Positions 36,090 through 45,403 of a stretch of DNA of 64,000 nt are shown here, in pieces. The notes below the pieces were generated by a model. The model searched no databases and had not been told where the DNA came from. It saw only the letters and a program-made list of their open reading frames with translations. The translations under genes and the position numbers were made by a program. Within the stretch, counting starts at the first letter, position 1. Every line of letters starts with the position of its first letter. Origin of the DNA: CG2-30-36-16 sp964372115 (GTDB lineage Bacteria; Bacteroidota; Ignavibacteria; Ignavibacteriales; Ignavibacteriaceae); contig CAYJPN010000010.1 of the NCBI GenBank assembly GCA_964372115.1, forward strand, positions 62,001 through 126,000. The letters are read 5' to 3'.

Positions 36090-38909
36090 TTAGAAGAATA
36101 TTGATGCACCGACTTCAATTCGCCGCGGTTCACTATAAAAAGTTGGGTTACGGTAATATTCATCGAGTGTATTTACAAGAAAATCAGGGTTACCATCTCT
36201 TCTTCTTAAAAATTCATCTATCGTAAAATCTGCCGTTCCTGTATCATTGTATACATTAACCTGGTTAGCAATATCGAACAGATTATATACTCTTGCAAAA
36301 AGACTCAGCCTCATATTTCCCAAAAAGAAATCTTTGTATGCTCTTAAATCAACATTAAAGTAAGATGGTTTTAGTTCTCCATTTGTAAGCAGATCGGAAA
36401 CATTTAGCGAAAAAGTAGGCGTATATGGGAAACCGCTTCCGTACTGTCCGATTAAACTAAATCCCCAGTTATCTTCATTTGCGTAAGAAAATGTAGCATT
36501 CAAAGTATGTGTCTGATCCCAATTTAATCTTACGAGTTTAATTTCAGGCTGCTCGCCGCCGGCAATTTGATTTCTTGTTGCTGCCGGATCCGATGCGTTT
36601 CCTTTAGCCTGCTGAAAAGTGTAGTCAATTGTAGCAGTCCAACTGTTCGAAATCCTTTTTGTTACGGTAAGAACAATTCCCTTTACAAAACCGAAATCGC
36701 TGTTAATATATTGACTGTAACTTGCTGACCCGCCGAAAAGTCTTATTTCATCTGCGCGTGTACCCGCAAGGTTTCTAATATCTCTAAAGTAGGCGGTTAA
36801 ATCTATGGTTAGATCATCCGAAAATGCCTGCTGAACGCCGACTTCGCCGCTGATTGTTTGCTGCGGTTGTAAATCGGAGTTACCGGCTATACCAAGATTA
36901 CCTGTTCCCTGCCCGAATTTAAATTCGGGGTTACTGTAAAGCAGTTCGAAATTTGGTATCTGGAAAAAATGACCATATGAAAAATGTATTACACCGCGAT
37001 CTGTAATAGGAAATGCAATTCCAAGACGAGGACTGAATTGTAGTTTATCGGTTGCGTCCTTGTACCATGGGTTGCCGGATGCGTTAGCGGCTTTTCTTTG
37101 TGCAATGGTTTTTTGTGTGTCGCCTTCGCCAAGTTTACCATCGCCGTTTGTATCGCCAACATAAATATTTTCAAGTCTTCTCGGGCGATATATATCCGGA
37201 TCGGTTAGGTCGGAAACTGTAAATCCATCAGGATGAAAATAATCAAAACGAACGCCGATATTTATAATCATTTCACTCAATTCAATTTTATCCTGAGCAT
37301 ATGCCGAAAACTCAATAGGTCTTTTCTGATATAAATCTATGTTAAGGTTTTCATCCGGATCATTTAAATCAGGAACGTGCAGTGTAACATAAGGATTACC
37401 AGTTTGCGCGGGATCCTGCAAACCGAAATCTTGAAGCATGTTTATATTATCAAAAGTAACCTGGTGTCGGTTAAACTCAACACCGGCTTTTAACAAATGT
37501 TCTTGAGTAAACTGAGATGTTATATCATACTTAATTCCGTAAGTACTTGTTGAGCGTTTGAAGCGGCTCGATTGCGTTCCGCCGGTTCTAAAACTCGGCA
37601 CTTCGGATGGGCTTTGATTCAACAGCAAATAGTGGGTGTAATTCGGATCTGTTGGATTTTCGTAAACGTATTGTTGGTAATATTTGTAAAAATATGAAAA
37701 ATTCAATTGGTGAAAAGCTGAATTGTTTATTGTGTGAGTAATCCCAAGAATGTTTGTATTACCTTTTCTAAATCTCTTAAAATCACCATCTGGATTATAA
37801 GAAAAACTCTGATCGTAATCGCGGTAGTCAACATCATCCAAAATGTAATTATAGTTTACTTTTACTGTTGTCCACGGTTTGTAAGTAATTTTTCCCTGCC
37901 CGTAAATTTTCCTATTCCAGTTCATCGGAACAATTTCACCATCCCCGGTAGAATCAATTTGGTACCTTGTTTCAACCGGATAAGTAGCGCCGTTGTTTAC
38001 TGTAATATCCCACGGGTTAAAAACTCTTTTGCCTCTTAACCATCCGCCAAAATAAACATATCTTGCATTCACATAAAAGAAAAGGCTGTTTTTAATAATA
38101 GGTCCGCTAAAACTTCCTTCAAAATTATAGATGTTTGTGGGATTAAATTTATCGATAGCGCGGAAAATATTTGTATGCGTGCTGTAATAGTCGCCCACAT
38201 AAGTTGAAATATTTCCGGTGAAATCGTTATCGCCGTCTTTTGTAGCAATATTAACATAACCGGAAAGCGCTTTGCCGTACTCAGCGTTAAATGCGCCCGA
38301 AACAAATTGAAGTTCCTGAATTGAATTTGTATTTACATCAACTACAGTTGAGCCATCGAAAACATCCGTTACCGGCACACCGTCTATTGCGTAAACAACT
38401 TCGCCGCTTCTTCCGCCTCTAACGCTTCCACCTACCATACCGGCTTTTAGCCCGAGTACTTCCTGAAATTCTGTTACAGGCAAAGCAGCAATTTCATCCG
38501 CACCAATAATTGACGTGGTAGAAGTTAAATCTTTTGTAACAAGAGGTCTCTCGGCAATAACAATAACATCCTGACCAAGTTGTATACTTGCTTCAACTAA
38601 CTCAAAATTAATTTTGCTTGTTAAATCGATTGAAACTCTAACTTCCTGTACCGTAACCGAGTTGTAACCGATAGCCGAGGCTCTAATCGAATAGGTACCG
38701 GGAGAAACGGCAAGAATATTATAATATCCATCCAAATCGCTTGCTGCGCCAAGGTTTGTACCCGGCACTATTATGTTTACAAACGGTAACGGTTCTCCTG
38801 TGGTTCCATCTACAACGCGTCCGGCTATTTTACCCGATTGGGCAAAAACTGTGGAAGTTAAAATAAGTGAGATGCATAAAGTGAATACTAATCGTATCAT
38901 AATTCTCAT
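36090..38909 (-). CDS. TonB-dependent receptor with carboxypeptidase-regulatory-like domain
   Basis: A 939-residue outer-membrane receptor. Signal peptide 1-23 ('STVFAQ'). Residues about 25-110 are a carboxypeptidase-regulatory-like domain ('GRVVDGTTGEPLPFVNI'). The plug (about 120-225) has 'GGSVRGGRSGEVVYAIDGVPV' and 'SGAFNAEYGKALSGYVNI', and a 22-strand barrel runs to the terminal 'EVGASIFF'. It imports a ligand using the proton motive force via TonB. A strong GGAGGG precedes the ATG at 38909. The next gene downstream is the large secreted protein, a layout seen with SusC-like systems but without a SusD gene. Confidence 0.92.
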   Translation of the reverse strand: MRIMIRLVFTLCISLILTSTVFAQSGKIAGRVVDGTTGEPLPFVNIIVPGTNLGAASDLDGYYNILAVSPGTYSIRASAIGYNSVTVQEVRVSIDLTSKINFELVEASIQLGQDVIVIAERPLVTKDLTSTTSIIGADEIAALPVTEFQEVLGLKAGMVGGSVRGGRSGEVVYAIDGVPVTDVFDGSTVVDVNTNSIQELQFVSGAFNAEYGKALSGYVNIATKDGDNDFTGNISTYVGDYYSTHTNIFRAIDKFNPTNIYNFEGSFSGPIIKNSLFFYVNARYVYFGGWLRGKRVFNPWDITVNNGATYPVETRYQIDSTGDGEIVPMNWNRKIYGQGKITYKPWTTVKVNYNYILDDVDYRDYDQSFSYNPDGDFKRFRKGNTNILGITHTINNSAFHQLNFSYFYKYYQQYVYENPTDPNYTHYLLLNQSPSEVPSFRTGGTQSSRFKRSTSTYGIKYDITSQFTQEHLLKAGVEFNRHQVTFDNINMLQDFGLQDPAQTGNPYVTLHVPDLNDPDENLNIDLYQKRPIEFSAYAQDKIELSEMIINIGVRFDYFHPDGFTVSDLTDPDIYRPRRLENIYVGDTNGDGKLGEGDTQKTIAQRKAANASGNPWYKDATDKLQFSPRLGIAFPITDRGVIHFSYGHFFQIPNFELLYSNPEFKFGQGTGNLGIAGNSDLQPQQTISGEVGVQQAFSDDLTIDLTAYFRDIRNLAGTRADEIRLFGGSASYSQYINSDFGFVKGIVLTVTKRISNSWTATIDYTFQQAKGNASDPAATRNQIAGGEQPEIKLVRLNWDQTHTLNATFSYANEDNWGFSLIGQYGSGFPYTPTFSLNVSDLLTNGELKPSYFNVDLRAYKDFFLGNMRLSLFARVYNLFDIANQVNVYNDTGTADFTIDEFLRRRDGNPDFLVNTLDEYYRNPTFYSEPRRIEVGASIFF

Positions 38910-38937
38910 TTAAACCCTCCGGGCATTAATAAAATAT

Positions 38938-40029
38938 TCAATTGATGATAAAAGTCTTATCTGGTTGTAACAATACATATTTTCCTTGCTCCAAAAATAC
39001 TTCGTTAATTTTTTGCGAATCAAAATCATTTAAATTAAAATAAAAATCGAGATTAAGGTTGTGATCAAAATTGTAAAGAGAAAAAACCCCGCTGCCTTTT
39101 ACAAGAGCCGAAACTCCGGCTTCGTTAACCAACAAATTTGTAACTCTTCCACCATTTTCAAACTTGTATACCGACGTTTGATTATTCGCTAATTTAAAAA
39201 TCTTGCCCGCAAATCTTGTGTAAAGTGCGCCGTTGTAAAAAGCAATTTGCTCTGCCGGCATATTATACTCACTCAAAATATTTAAATCGTTAGAAAATAA
39301 TTTCAGAGAGTTATCTATAGAGCTATTATTATATTTAGCGCCGGCAACGGCTATTTCATTTTCAGATGCATAAAGGGCTGTCGGAATAGATAAGTTTAAT
39401 TTTGTTTTAATTATTTGAAGATCATTAATATCAATTTTGTAGAGGGTTACGTTTGGTGTATTATCGGATATATCAAGAGGTTTTAATGAGGCGGCTACAA
39501 AAACAGAGTTTTTATAGATTGAAATAAAACTTGCGCGCTCCATTTCAAACGCTATTTCTTTTTCAAGTTTCACATGTCGCTGGTCATCCGAATTAATTAA
39601 GGACACAATAAATTTCAGCGGATCAAATAAAGCAATTGTACCCTGATCGGTAACCGCACAAACAGGATGCGGAAGATCAAACAGCGCTGTTATTGTGTGC
39701 TCGAAAATTTTTTCACCGGCGTTATTAAAAACTAAAAACGTAACCGGGTAATCTTTTTTTTCTTTTGAAAATTGGTAGTTGGTAATTAAGAAGTAATTAT
39801 TTGAAGGGGAAGTTAAAAAGTATTTATCGCCATGAATAGACATGCTGAAGATAGTCCCGTCATTTTCGGAAATGTTAATAAGTTCTGTTGTCATTTGCAC
39901 ACAGAAGGAATTAACAAAATAATTTTTTCCGATTAACTGATCTTCAATTTTAATATTTTTTTGCTGGGCGTTAGATGTTAGGGCAGCAAAAAAGTAAAAC
40001 AATGTAAAAAGTCTAAAACTATGCCTCAA
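38938..40029 (-). CDS. Secreted WD40-like/propeller protein of unknown role
   Basis: A 363-residue protein with a signal peptide (1-22, 'LTSNAQ'). It has repeated beta-strand patterns ('ENEIAVAGAKYNN', 'NDLNILSEYNMP', 'VTDQGTIALFDPLKFI') that suggest a propeller, but no catalytic or ligand motif. The start is a TTG at 40029: an in-frame stop sits just upstream at 40033-40035 and no ATG precedes the signal peptide. It lies 28 bases ahead of the TonB receptor gene and is probably the first gene of that operon. Confidence 0.7.
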   Translation of the reverse strand: MRHSFRLFTLFYFFAALTSNAQQKNIKIEDQLIGKNYFVNSFCVQMTTELINISENDGTIFSMSIHGDKYFLTSPSNNYFLITNYQFSKEKKDYPVTFLVFNNAGEKIFEHTITALFDLPHPVCAVTDQGTIALFDPLKFIVSLINSDDQRHVKLEKEIAFEMERASFISIYKNSVFVAASLKPLDISDNTPNVTLYKIDINDLQIIKTKLNLSIPTALYASENEIAVAGAKYNNSSIDNSLKLFSNDLNILSEYNMPAEQIAFYNGALYTRFAGKIFKLANNQTSVYKFENGGRVTNLLVNEAGVSALVKGSGVFSLYNFDHNLNLDFYFNLNDFDSQKINEVFLEQGKYVLLQPDKTFIIN

Positions 40030-40086
40030 TTTTTAAAATTAGTTTTTGTAGAAAAATACTTTCAGGCAAAAATAGTTTAATAAATA

Positions 40087-40124
40087 AATTATGCAAAGGA
40101 AAATGTTGTATCTTTTGCATAATT
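40087..40124. promoter_or_regulatory. Inverted repeat between divergent operons
   Basis: Perfect 11-bp arms AATTATGCAAA (40087-40097) and TTTGCATAATT (40114-40124). GCATAATTCT repeats at 40117 and 40142. It lies between the WD40-like gene and the GHL10 gene, so it could be an operator for either promoter. Confidence 0.4.
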
Positions 40125-40303
40125 CTAAGTTAACGGTTAAGTGCATAATTCTTTGAATTCGGGGTGTATTGTAATTATTTGCCAAAAAAATCTAAACTTA
40201 AGTTTAATGCCTTTGTTTATTTTTTTTATAATACAATTTAAAAGGCTCTTTTAATTTTTAATGAAATTAATATAACTTTGTTTTACTTTTTACATGCATT
40301 TTT

Positions 40304-40308
40304 CGGAG
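40304..40308 (+). promoter_or_regulatory. Ribosome binding site for the GHL10 gene
   Basis: CGGAG sits 6 bases before the ATG at 40315 and favours that start over the ATG at 40294. Confidence 0.6.
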
Positions 40309-40314
40309 TCGTTA

Positions 40315-43300
40315 ATGAACAGGTTTACTTTTCTAATTTTAGCTCTACTGTTTTGCTCTTCAATAAATTTTCCGCAATCGACAAATAAAGAATTTAGATC
40401 TACCTGGGTAATAACCTGGGAGTACATCAACGGCGGCAGCTCGGTTGATCAAAACAAAGCGCGAATAAGAAAAATCCTTGATGATCATGTAAAAGCAAAA
40501 ATGACATCAGTGCTGTGGCAGGTTAGACAGGCAGGCACTGCATACTACAATTCATCATACGAGCCATGGGGCGATTATGCCGGCGGCAGTTACCCGGGTT
40601 TTGACCCTCTTACTTATACAATTGAAGAAGCACATAAACGCGGACTCGAAGTGCACACCTGGTTTAATGTTTTTGCCTCGCAAAGCACAGCGCCCGGCGC
40701 GCCGGCTAATGAACACCCCGAATGGGTTTGTCGTGATATGGACGGAATACCGATGGCAGATAACCGTGCGCTTTCCCCCGGTATGGAAGCCTGCCGGGAG
40801 TACCTTTTAAATGTTGCAATGGAAGTAGTACATAATTACGACATCGATGGTTTTCATCTTGATTATATAAGATGGAACGAATATACAAACAGTTTAAAAT
40901 CAAAAGAGTTTGCAAAAGAAAAAGCAGCACAAAAACTGCCTGACTGGGCAATAAGTGATGATCAGATAAAAGAACTTGAAGATAATAAAGCAGGGAGGTA
41001 TTTGTTTGATGTTGATCATCCCTACTCTGCCGGTGTGCCTTCCGGTTTTACATCGTGGGATAATTGGCGGCGCTATAGTGTTACCGAATTTGTGCGAAGA
41101 CTCCATGACTCAATTCAAACGGCAAAACCCTGGATACGGCTATCCGTTGCCGCTCTCGGCAAATACAACTGGAGCAGTTGGCAGGGTTATGGTACTGTTT
41201 ATCAGGATGCTGCATTGTGGTTTAACGAAGGTTATATCGATCAATTAACACCGATGCATTACCATTGGCTTTCGGGTAATGATTTTTACGGCATGCTTGC
41301 GGGCAGCTGTCCGAACTGCTGGAGTCAATATATTCAGCCGGGAGTAACAGCGGGCAGGCTATACTCTGTAGGACCACCTTCTTATATATTAGAAGATAAT
41401 AATATTTTTTACCGTCATGCAGAAATAGTAAATAGCTGTCGGAGTGTGGACTGGGTGGACGGGTTTCAGTTTTTTAGTTACGGAAGCTGGCGCGATATGG
41501 AGTACTGGGAAACAGCGGCAAATACCTTCTTTAATAGAAAAACAAAAATAAGAGCAACCGGTTTAATTAGTGATACAATCCCCGATGCACCTTCTTTAGC
41601 GATTCAAAAAATTGATTCGCTTAATTATAATTTAACAGTAACACCACCGGCAGGGTTAAATAAAAACCAATGGTTTGTAATTTATCGTTTTACAGGGGAT
41701 AATGTAAACACAGATCAGGATGAAATAATAAGTGTAAAGTTTGATGAGCAGCAGTTTACAATTCCGCAGCAGTTTGATGGTCTGCAGGATTTTAACGGGC
41801 AATACAAATATACTGTTACAATGTGCAGCCGTTACTGGAACGAATCGCTCCCGTCGAACATTGTTCTAACGGATAGTATACCTTCCTTTGCTCCTGTTGT
41901 TCTATCCACACATCCCGCCGAAGGCGATACTGCATCCGCGAATTCATCTTTATCTTTTGCTTTTTCAAAAACTATGGATGTTAATTCATTCCCGGTTGGA
42001 ATAGAAATAAATCCACCGGTTGAACTCTCAAGTGGAACATGGTCTGATGGTTATAAAAAAATTACATTTTCCACTGCGAGTAATTTAGCATACTCAACCA
42101 ATTATACGGTTACGCTTGATACATCTGTAAAAGACATAAACGGAAAGATAATTGACGGCAATGGTGACGGCGTACCGGGAGATCCTTTTATTCTTCATTT
42201 TTCTGTTGAAGAACAGGACAACACGGGGCCCGGGGTTTTAGCAGTGTTTATAACAGACTCATTAAATTTTGATCCTGAAGATATTCCTGGTGTTTTGTTT
42301 ACAGAAGCAGTTGCGCCTTCAACAATAAATCATACAAATGTAATTTTGCAAAAGGGAAGCGAACCTATAGCAAAAGCTTTTCATCTTAAAACTGTAAACG
42401 GACGCTCTATATTAAATGTTAAAACCCCGCAGTCTCTTGAAGCGGGAGCAACTTACAAACTAATCCTAACCCAGAATGTAACCGACTTACTTGGAAATTC
42501 GATGGAGCAGGAAAACGAAATTGGCTTTACCGCATCATTAAAAGAGTACACTCAAAAATTTACTATTGATGATTTTGCTGTTCAGGGAAGCTGGGAACAA
42601 CCCGGCTACAGCGGCTCAACTGTGGGAATAATAGATTCAGGTTCAGCTTTCGGGTGGGCTACAAATTATTTTGTCCCTGCCGCATCGGCGAGTTCTGCAT
42701 ATCTTCAGTATCAGTGGGATCCATCAGCTCCAACCCATTTATTACGCAACTACCTTTCCGGCGGCGCTCCGCGTAATGTCGAGTTTGATACTTCATACGT
42801 TCTGCAGGTATACATATTCGGAGATAACAGCGGTAACAAATTCCGTTTTGCGTTAGATGAAGGAAGCGCAACCGCATGGCCGAATCATGAGGTTAATAAT
42901 TGGACTACGATTGACTGGTACGGCTGGAAGCTGATAGAATGGAAATTGAATGACCCGACCACTGTTGGAGAATGGGGCGGTTTGGGAAACGGTGTTTTGG
43001 ATGGTACGCGTTATCGCATAGACAGTTTCCAGATGACCAACGACGCAACATCATCAAACTACGGAAGAATATATTTTGGGATGCTGCGGCTTGCAAAAAA
43101 ACAAGATGTTGTTGTTGGGATAACACAAATAGATAAAACCGCGCCCGATGATTTTATGCTTCTGCAAAACTATCCGAACCCATTTAACCCTTCTACCAGC
43201 ATACGATATACTCTCCCCTCGCCTTTCCAAGGAGAGGGGTCGGGGGTGAGGTTGGTAACATTAAAAATTTACGATGTTTTGGGAAAAGAAGTAGCTGCCT

Positions 43301-43449
43301 TAGTTAACGAAACAAAGGAGCCGGGTTTTTACCAGGTTGAATGGAATGCTTCAAAGTTTGCCTCGGGTATTTATTTTTATTGTTTGAGCGCAATTGACCA
43401 TAACGGAAAAAGATTTATGCAGACACAAAAGATGATTTTACAAAAGTAA
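40315..43449 (+). CDS. T9SS-secreted GHL10-family glycoside hydrolase
   Basis: A 1044-residue enzyme. Signal peptide about 1-21. The TIM-barrel domain (about 30-400) belongs to the GHL10/DUF187 family of predicted glycosidases ('EFRSTWVITWEYI', 'TSVLWQVRQAGTAYY', 'GLEVHTWFNVFAS', 'DGFHLDYIRWN'). Asp/Glu residues in 'DGFHLDYIRW' are likely catalytic. FN3-like and two Ig-like (Big_5) domains (about 420-745) follow, then a CBM-like domain (about 755-955, 'YSGSTVGIID'), then a sorting domain with a palindromic insert (43213-43252). It probably cuts a glycan in or near the cell wall or a polysaccharide. The ATG at 40315 has CGGAG upstream. Confidence 0.85.
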   Translation: MNRFTFLILALLFCSSINFPQSTNKEFRSTWVITWEYINGGSSVDQNKARIRKILDDHVKAKMTSVLWQVRQAGTAYYNSSYEPWGDYAGGSYPGFDPLTYTIEEAHKRGLEVHTWFNVFASQSTAPGAPANEHPEWVCRDMDGIPMADNRALSPGMEACREYLLNVAMEVVHNYDIDGFHLDYIRWNEYTNSLKSKEFAKEKAAQKLPDWAISDDQIKELEDNKAGRYLFDVDHPYSAGVPSGFTSWDNWRRYSVTEFVRRLHDSIQTAKPWIRLSVAALGKYNWSSWQGYGTVYQDAALWFNEGYIDQLTPMHYHWLSGNDFYGMLAGSCPNCWSQYIQPGVTAGRLYSVGPPSYILEDNNIFYRHAEIVNSCRSVDWVDGFQFFSYGSWRDMEYWETAANTFFNRKTKIRATGLISDTIPDAPSLAIQKIDSLNYNLTVTPPAGLNKNQWFVIYRFTGDNVNTDQDEIISVKFDEQQFTIPQQFDGLQDFNGQYKYTVTMCSRYWNESLPSNIVLTDSIPSFAPVVLSTHPAEGDTASANSSLSFAFSKTMDVNSFPVGIEINPPVELSSGTWSDGYKKITFSTASNLAYSTNYTVTLDTSVKDINGKIIDGNGDGVPGDPFILHFSVEEQDNTGPGVLAVFITDSLNFDPEDIPGVLFTEAVAPSTINHTNVILQKGSEPIAKAFHLKTVNGRSILNVKTPQSLEAGATYKLILTQNVTDLLGNSMEQENEIGFTASLKEYTQKFTIDDFAVQGSWEQPGYSGSTVGIIDSGSAFGWATNYFVPAASASSAYLQYQWDPSAPTHLLRNYLSGGAPRNVEFDTSYVLQVYIFGDNSGNKFRFALDEGSATAWPNHEVNNWTTIDWYGWKLIEWKLNDPTTVGEWGGLGNGVLDGTRYRIDSFQMTNDATSSNYGRIYFGMLRLAKKQDVVVGITQIDKTAPDDFMLLQNYPNPFNPSTSIRYTLPSPFQGEGSGVRLVTLKIYDVLGKEVAALVNETKEPGFYQVEWNASKFASGIYFYCLSAIDHNGKRFMQTQKMILQK
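43213..43252 (+). repeat. In-frame palindromic element (CCCTC/GAGGG type), copy 2
   Basis: CCCCTC (43215-43220) pairs with GAGGGG (43234-43239) and inner CCTT (43222-43225) with AAGG (43229-43232); the tail GGGGGTGAGG extends to 43252. It encodes 'SPFQGEGSGVRL' in the same sorting-domain loop and adds 8 residues. Confidence 0.8.
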
Positions 43450-43510
43450 TTTGCCAAGACAGAAGTTGAATAATATTTATAAGCCCGCTCAAAAAGGTAT
43501 TAAATTCATT

Positions 43511-43690
43511 CGTTAGCTAACGGATTGTTCAAGGAGTATAAACCATTGAAACGGTTCGATGGTTTATTAAGTTGTTATTAACCTACGGCTTCCCCAACTG
43601 GATGGCGACCAAAGCCGTGGGTTAATGGGAATAAATAGTGAATCGTTTTACAGTTATGCCTGTACGCCTCTGGTGTAACCGTTTCAAAAC
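43511..43690. repeat. Nested palindromic element downstream of GHL10
   Basis: Outer perfect 11-bp arms TTGAAACGGTT (43546-43556) / AACCGTTTCAA (43677-43687), inner arms TTAACCTACGGCTT (43578-43591) / AAAGCCGTGGGTTAA (43611-43625) with one mismatch, plus a perfect 12-bp palindrome CGTTAGCTAACG at 43511-43522. It resembles the REP/MITE-like repeats of Bacteroidota. No open frame is present. Confidence 0.7.
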
Positions 43691-43729
43691 TTTTAGAGTG
43701 AACTCATTATTAATAAAAAATATTTCATG

Positions 43730-44461
43730 TTAATATCCTTTAATTAATAATAAACTAATTTCATCATAAATAGCTTTTACTTCATGTGCATTTTTTTCCT
43801 TAGCATCCAACAATGCAAGATTCGGATCTAATAAAAGTTCACCTTTTACCTTAAGTTCAATAATAGGCATATATAAATTATCTAATTTCTTTTCGTGGGT
43901 ATGTGTATATCGTAAAGCTACAAAGTATAATTCACCAACTTTGAAATCATAAAATTTCTCGTGATAGCAATCGAAGCTAATCTTTTCCCCTACTGTAAAC
44001 ATTTTTCCATTAAAAATAATTTGTATTTTGGCAGTGATAACTGCTTTATTGGATAAAAAACCGCGGTGATCATAATCATACTGCACCAATTTTTTGTCCA
44101 ATATTTCTATTAGAAAAGTGTATGGATACTCTAAAAAACTATAATAATACTTCCCAAACCTTTGAGAAATTTCTTTCATTAATCCTTCTTCAAAAGTAGG
44201 TAAATTTTTAATATTTATTTTACCGTGGAAACTCCATAGTTTTTCATAAATGAGTTTAGGGAAATTTTGGTATAGATAATTCCTCTTCCTTGCTATTTGT
44301 AATAAATCACTGTCTGGTATAAAATTGATTTTGTCATATGCCACTGATGAGTACATCTGTTCAATATCAGTATAATATTCCTCTGTTAATTTCTGTCCTT
44401 TTTCTTCCTGAGAAAAACCTAATACATTTAGGACAATTATTAATAAAACAATTTTTTTCAT
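43730..44461 (-). CDS. Hypothetical secreted protein
   Basis: A 243-residue protein with a signal peptide (residues 1-17, 'LNVLGFSQ'). No known domain is recognised. It is Lys/Glu-rich and lacks a sorting domain, so it would be periplasmic. A Tyr-rich central part ('YYYSFLEYPYTFLIE') and a beta-rich second half ('AVITAKIQIIFNGKMFTVG') are visible. It lies in the repeat-rich accessory stretch between the GHL10 enzyme and the M14 peptidase, with no operon partner. Function unknown. Confidence 0.6.
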   Translation of the reverse strand: MKKIVLLIIVLNVLGFSQEEKGQKLTEEYYTDIEQMYSSVAYDKINFIPDSDLLQIARKRNYLYQNFPKLIYEKLWSFHGKINIKNLPTFEEGLMKEISQRFGKYYYSFLEYPYTFLIEILDKKLVQYDYDHRGFLSNKAVITAKIQIIFNGKMFTVGEKISFDCYHEKFYDFKVGELYFVALRYTHTHEKKLDNLYMPIIELKVKGELLLDPNLALLDAKEKNAHEVKAIYDEISLLLIKGY

Positions 44462-44524
44462 TTTTAAATTTCCTTATATTTAATTAAACAAACTTAAGGC
44501 AGAATGATCAGTGAATTATTCAAA

Positions 44525-44580
44525 CTTGCCTTTTAGTTTGCAAGTAGAGCAGTGATGTTGACCCATCACTGCTTTTTATT
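44525..44580 (+). terminator. Orphan terminator-like hairpin, possibly ending a small RNA
   Basis: Stem AGCAGTGATG (44548-44557) / CATCACTGCT (44564-44573) then TTTTT, on the plus strand. Just before it, ACTTGC and GCAAGT (44524-44545) can form a second hairpin. No plus-strand gene ends here, so it may terminate an unseen short transcript. Confidence 0.5.
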
Positions 44581-45403
44581 TATTCGAGGCGGCACTCTAA
44601 ACATATTTCCTTCTTTCTTATGTTTGCTTTAAATTAATATTGATGAAATTACAAGTTCATTTTCAGCGTTTCAAGGATAAAATAATTTAAAATATGAAAG
44701 ACCAATTTTGAACAAAAATAATGTTCAACAATTTTAAATCTGTCAATGCAAAATTTAAAATGGTTTAATACTCAAGTCACTCTATATTTTGAATAACTAA
44801 ATCTTCTTTTTAAATCTCTCCATTGTTCTGTAAGACTCAATAGAATATTTAATATTTTTTAATTTTTAATTCTTAATTCTTAATTCTTGCTCAAAGGTAA
44901 GTTCCCCGCAAATGCGGCATATAAAAAAGTAAAGCACGGCGCTATAGTTATTATCCAAAAAATTCATTGCCGTAACCCGCAAAATATTTATTATCCCTTT
45001 AATCATAATTTTATAGTCCAATGATTAATGGAAATTTATAAAAAAAAACGGAAAGACGTAAATGTTTTTTTGTTTAGATAGGAAATTGTAAAAAATGTTG
45101 GACGTAGATTTTGCCCGGGTGTTTTCGCCACTACCCTTTAGCATGTATGCTTTTCCGCGTGGCGGATAAATTATTGTACGCAAACCCCACAAACAAAGCT
45201 CCGGCGGGGCGGCGTGTTTTATAGCTGCACAATAAAATTATTTTTCTAAAAAATTAAAACCGTTTTATTGATCTCCTACAGAGATCGAACTCAATTAGTT
45301 TATTTTTTCTAAATGTATTAAATCATTCTGCGTTAAATGGGGACGGCGCTCCAACGCTGTCTCTCGTTAATTAAAATTATTTTATTTAGCTGTTGTTCCT
45401 CAT
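44581..45403. other. Gene-free accessory stretch
   Basis: AT-rich region with no credible gene. It holds three TTAATTC heptamers in a row (44866-44886), a CCGC-GCGG hairpin near 44904, the first copy of the 266-bp direct repeat (45032-45297), and a near-perfect GACGGCG/CGCTGTC hairpin at about 45342-45361. Confidence 0.55.
45032..45297. repeat. 266-bp direct repeat, copy 1
   Basis: Matches 46616-46881 over its full length with one substitution and two single-base indels in homopolymers (about 99%). It contains GC-rich palindromic parts (such as CCGCGTGGCGG and CCGGCGGGGCGG) and a hairpin GATCTC-GAGATC near its right end. Copy 2 lies 1.58 kb away, and the orphan lipoprotein gene sits between them. 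Confidence 0.88.
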
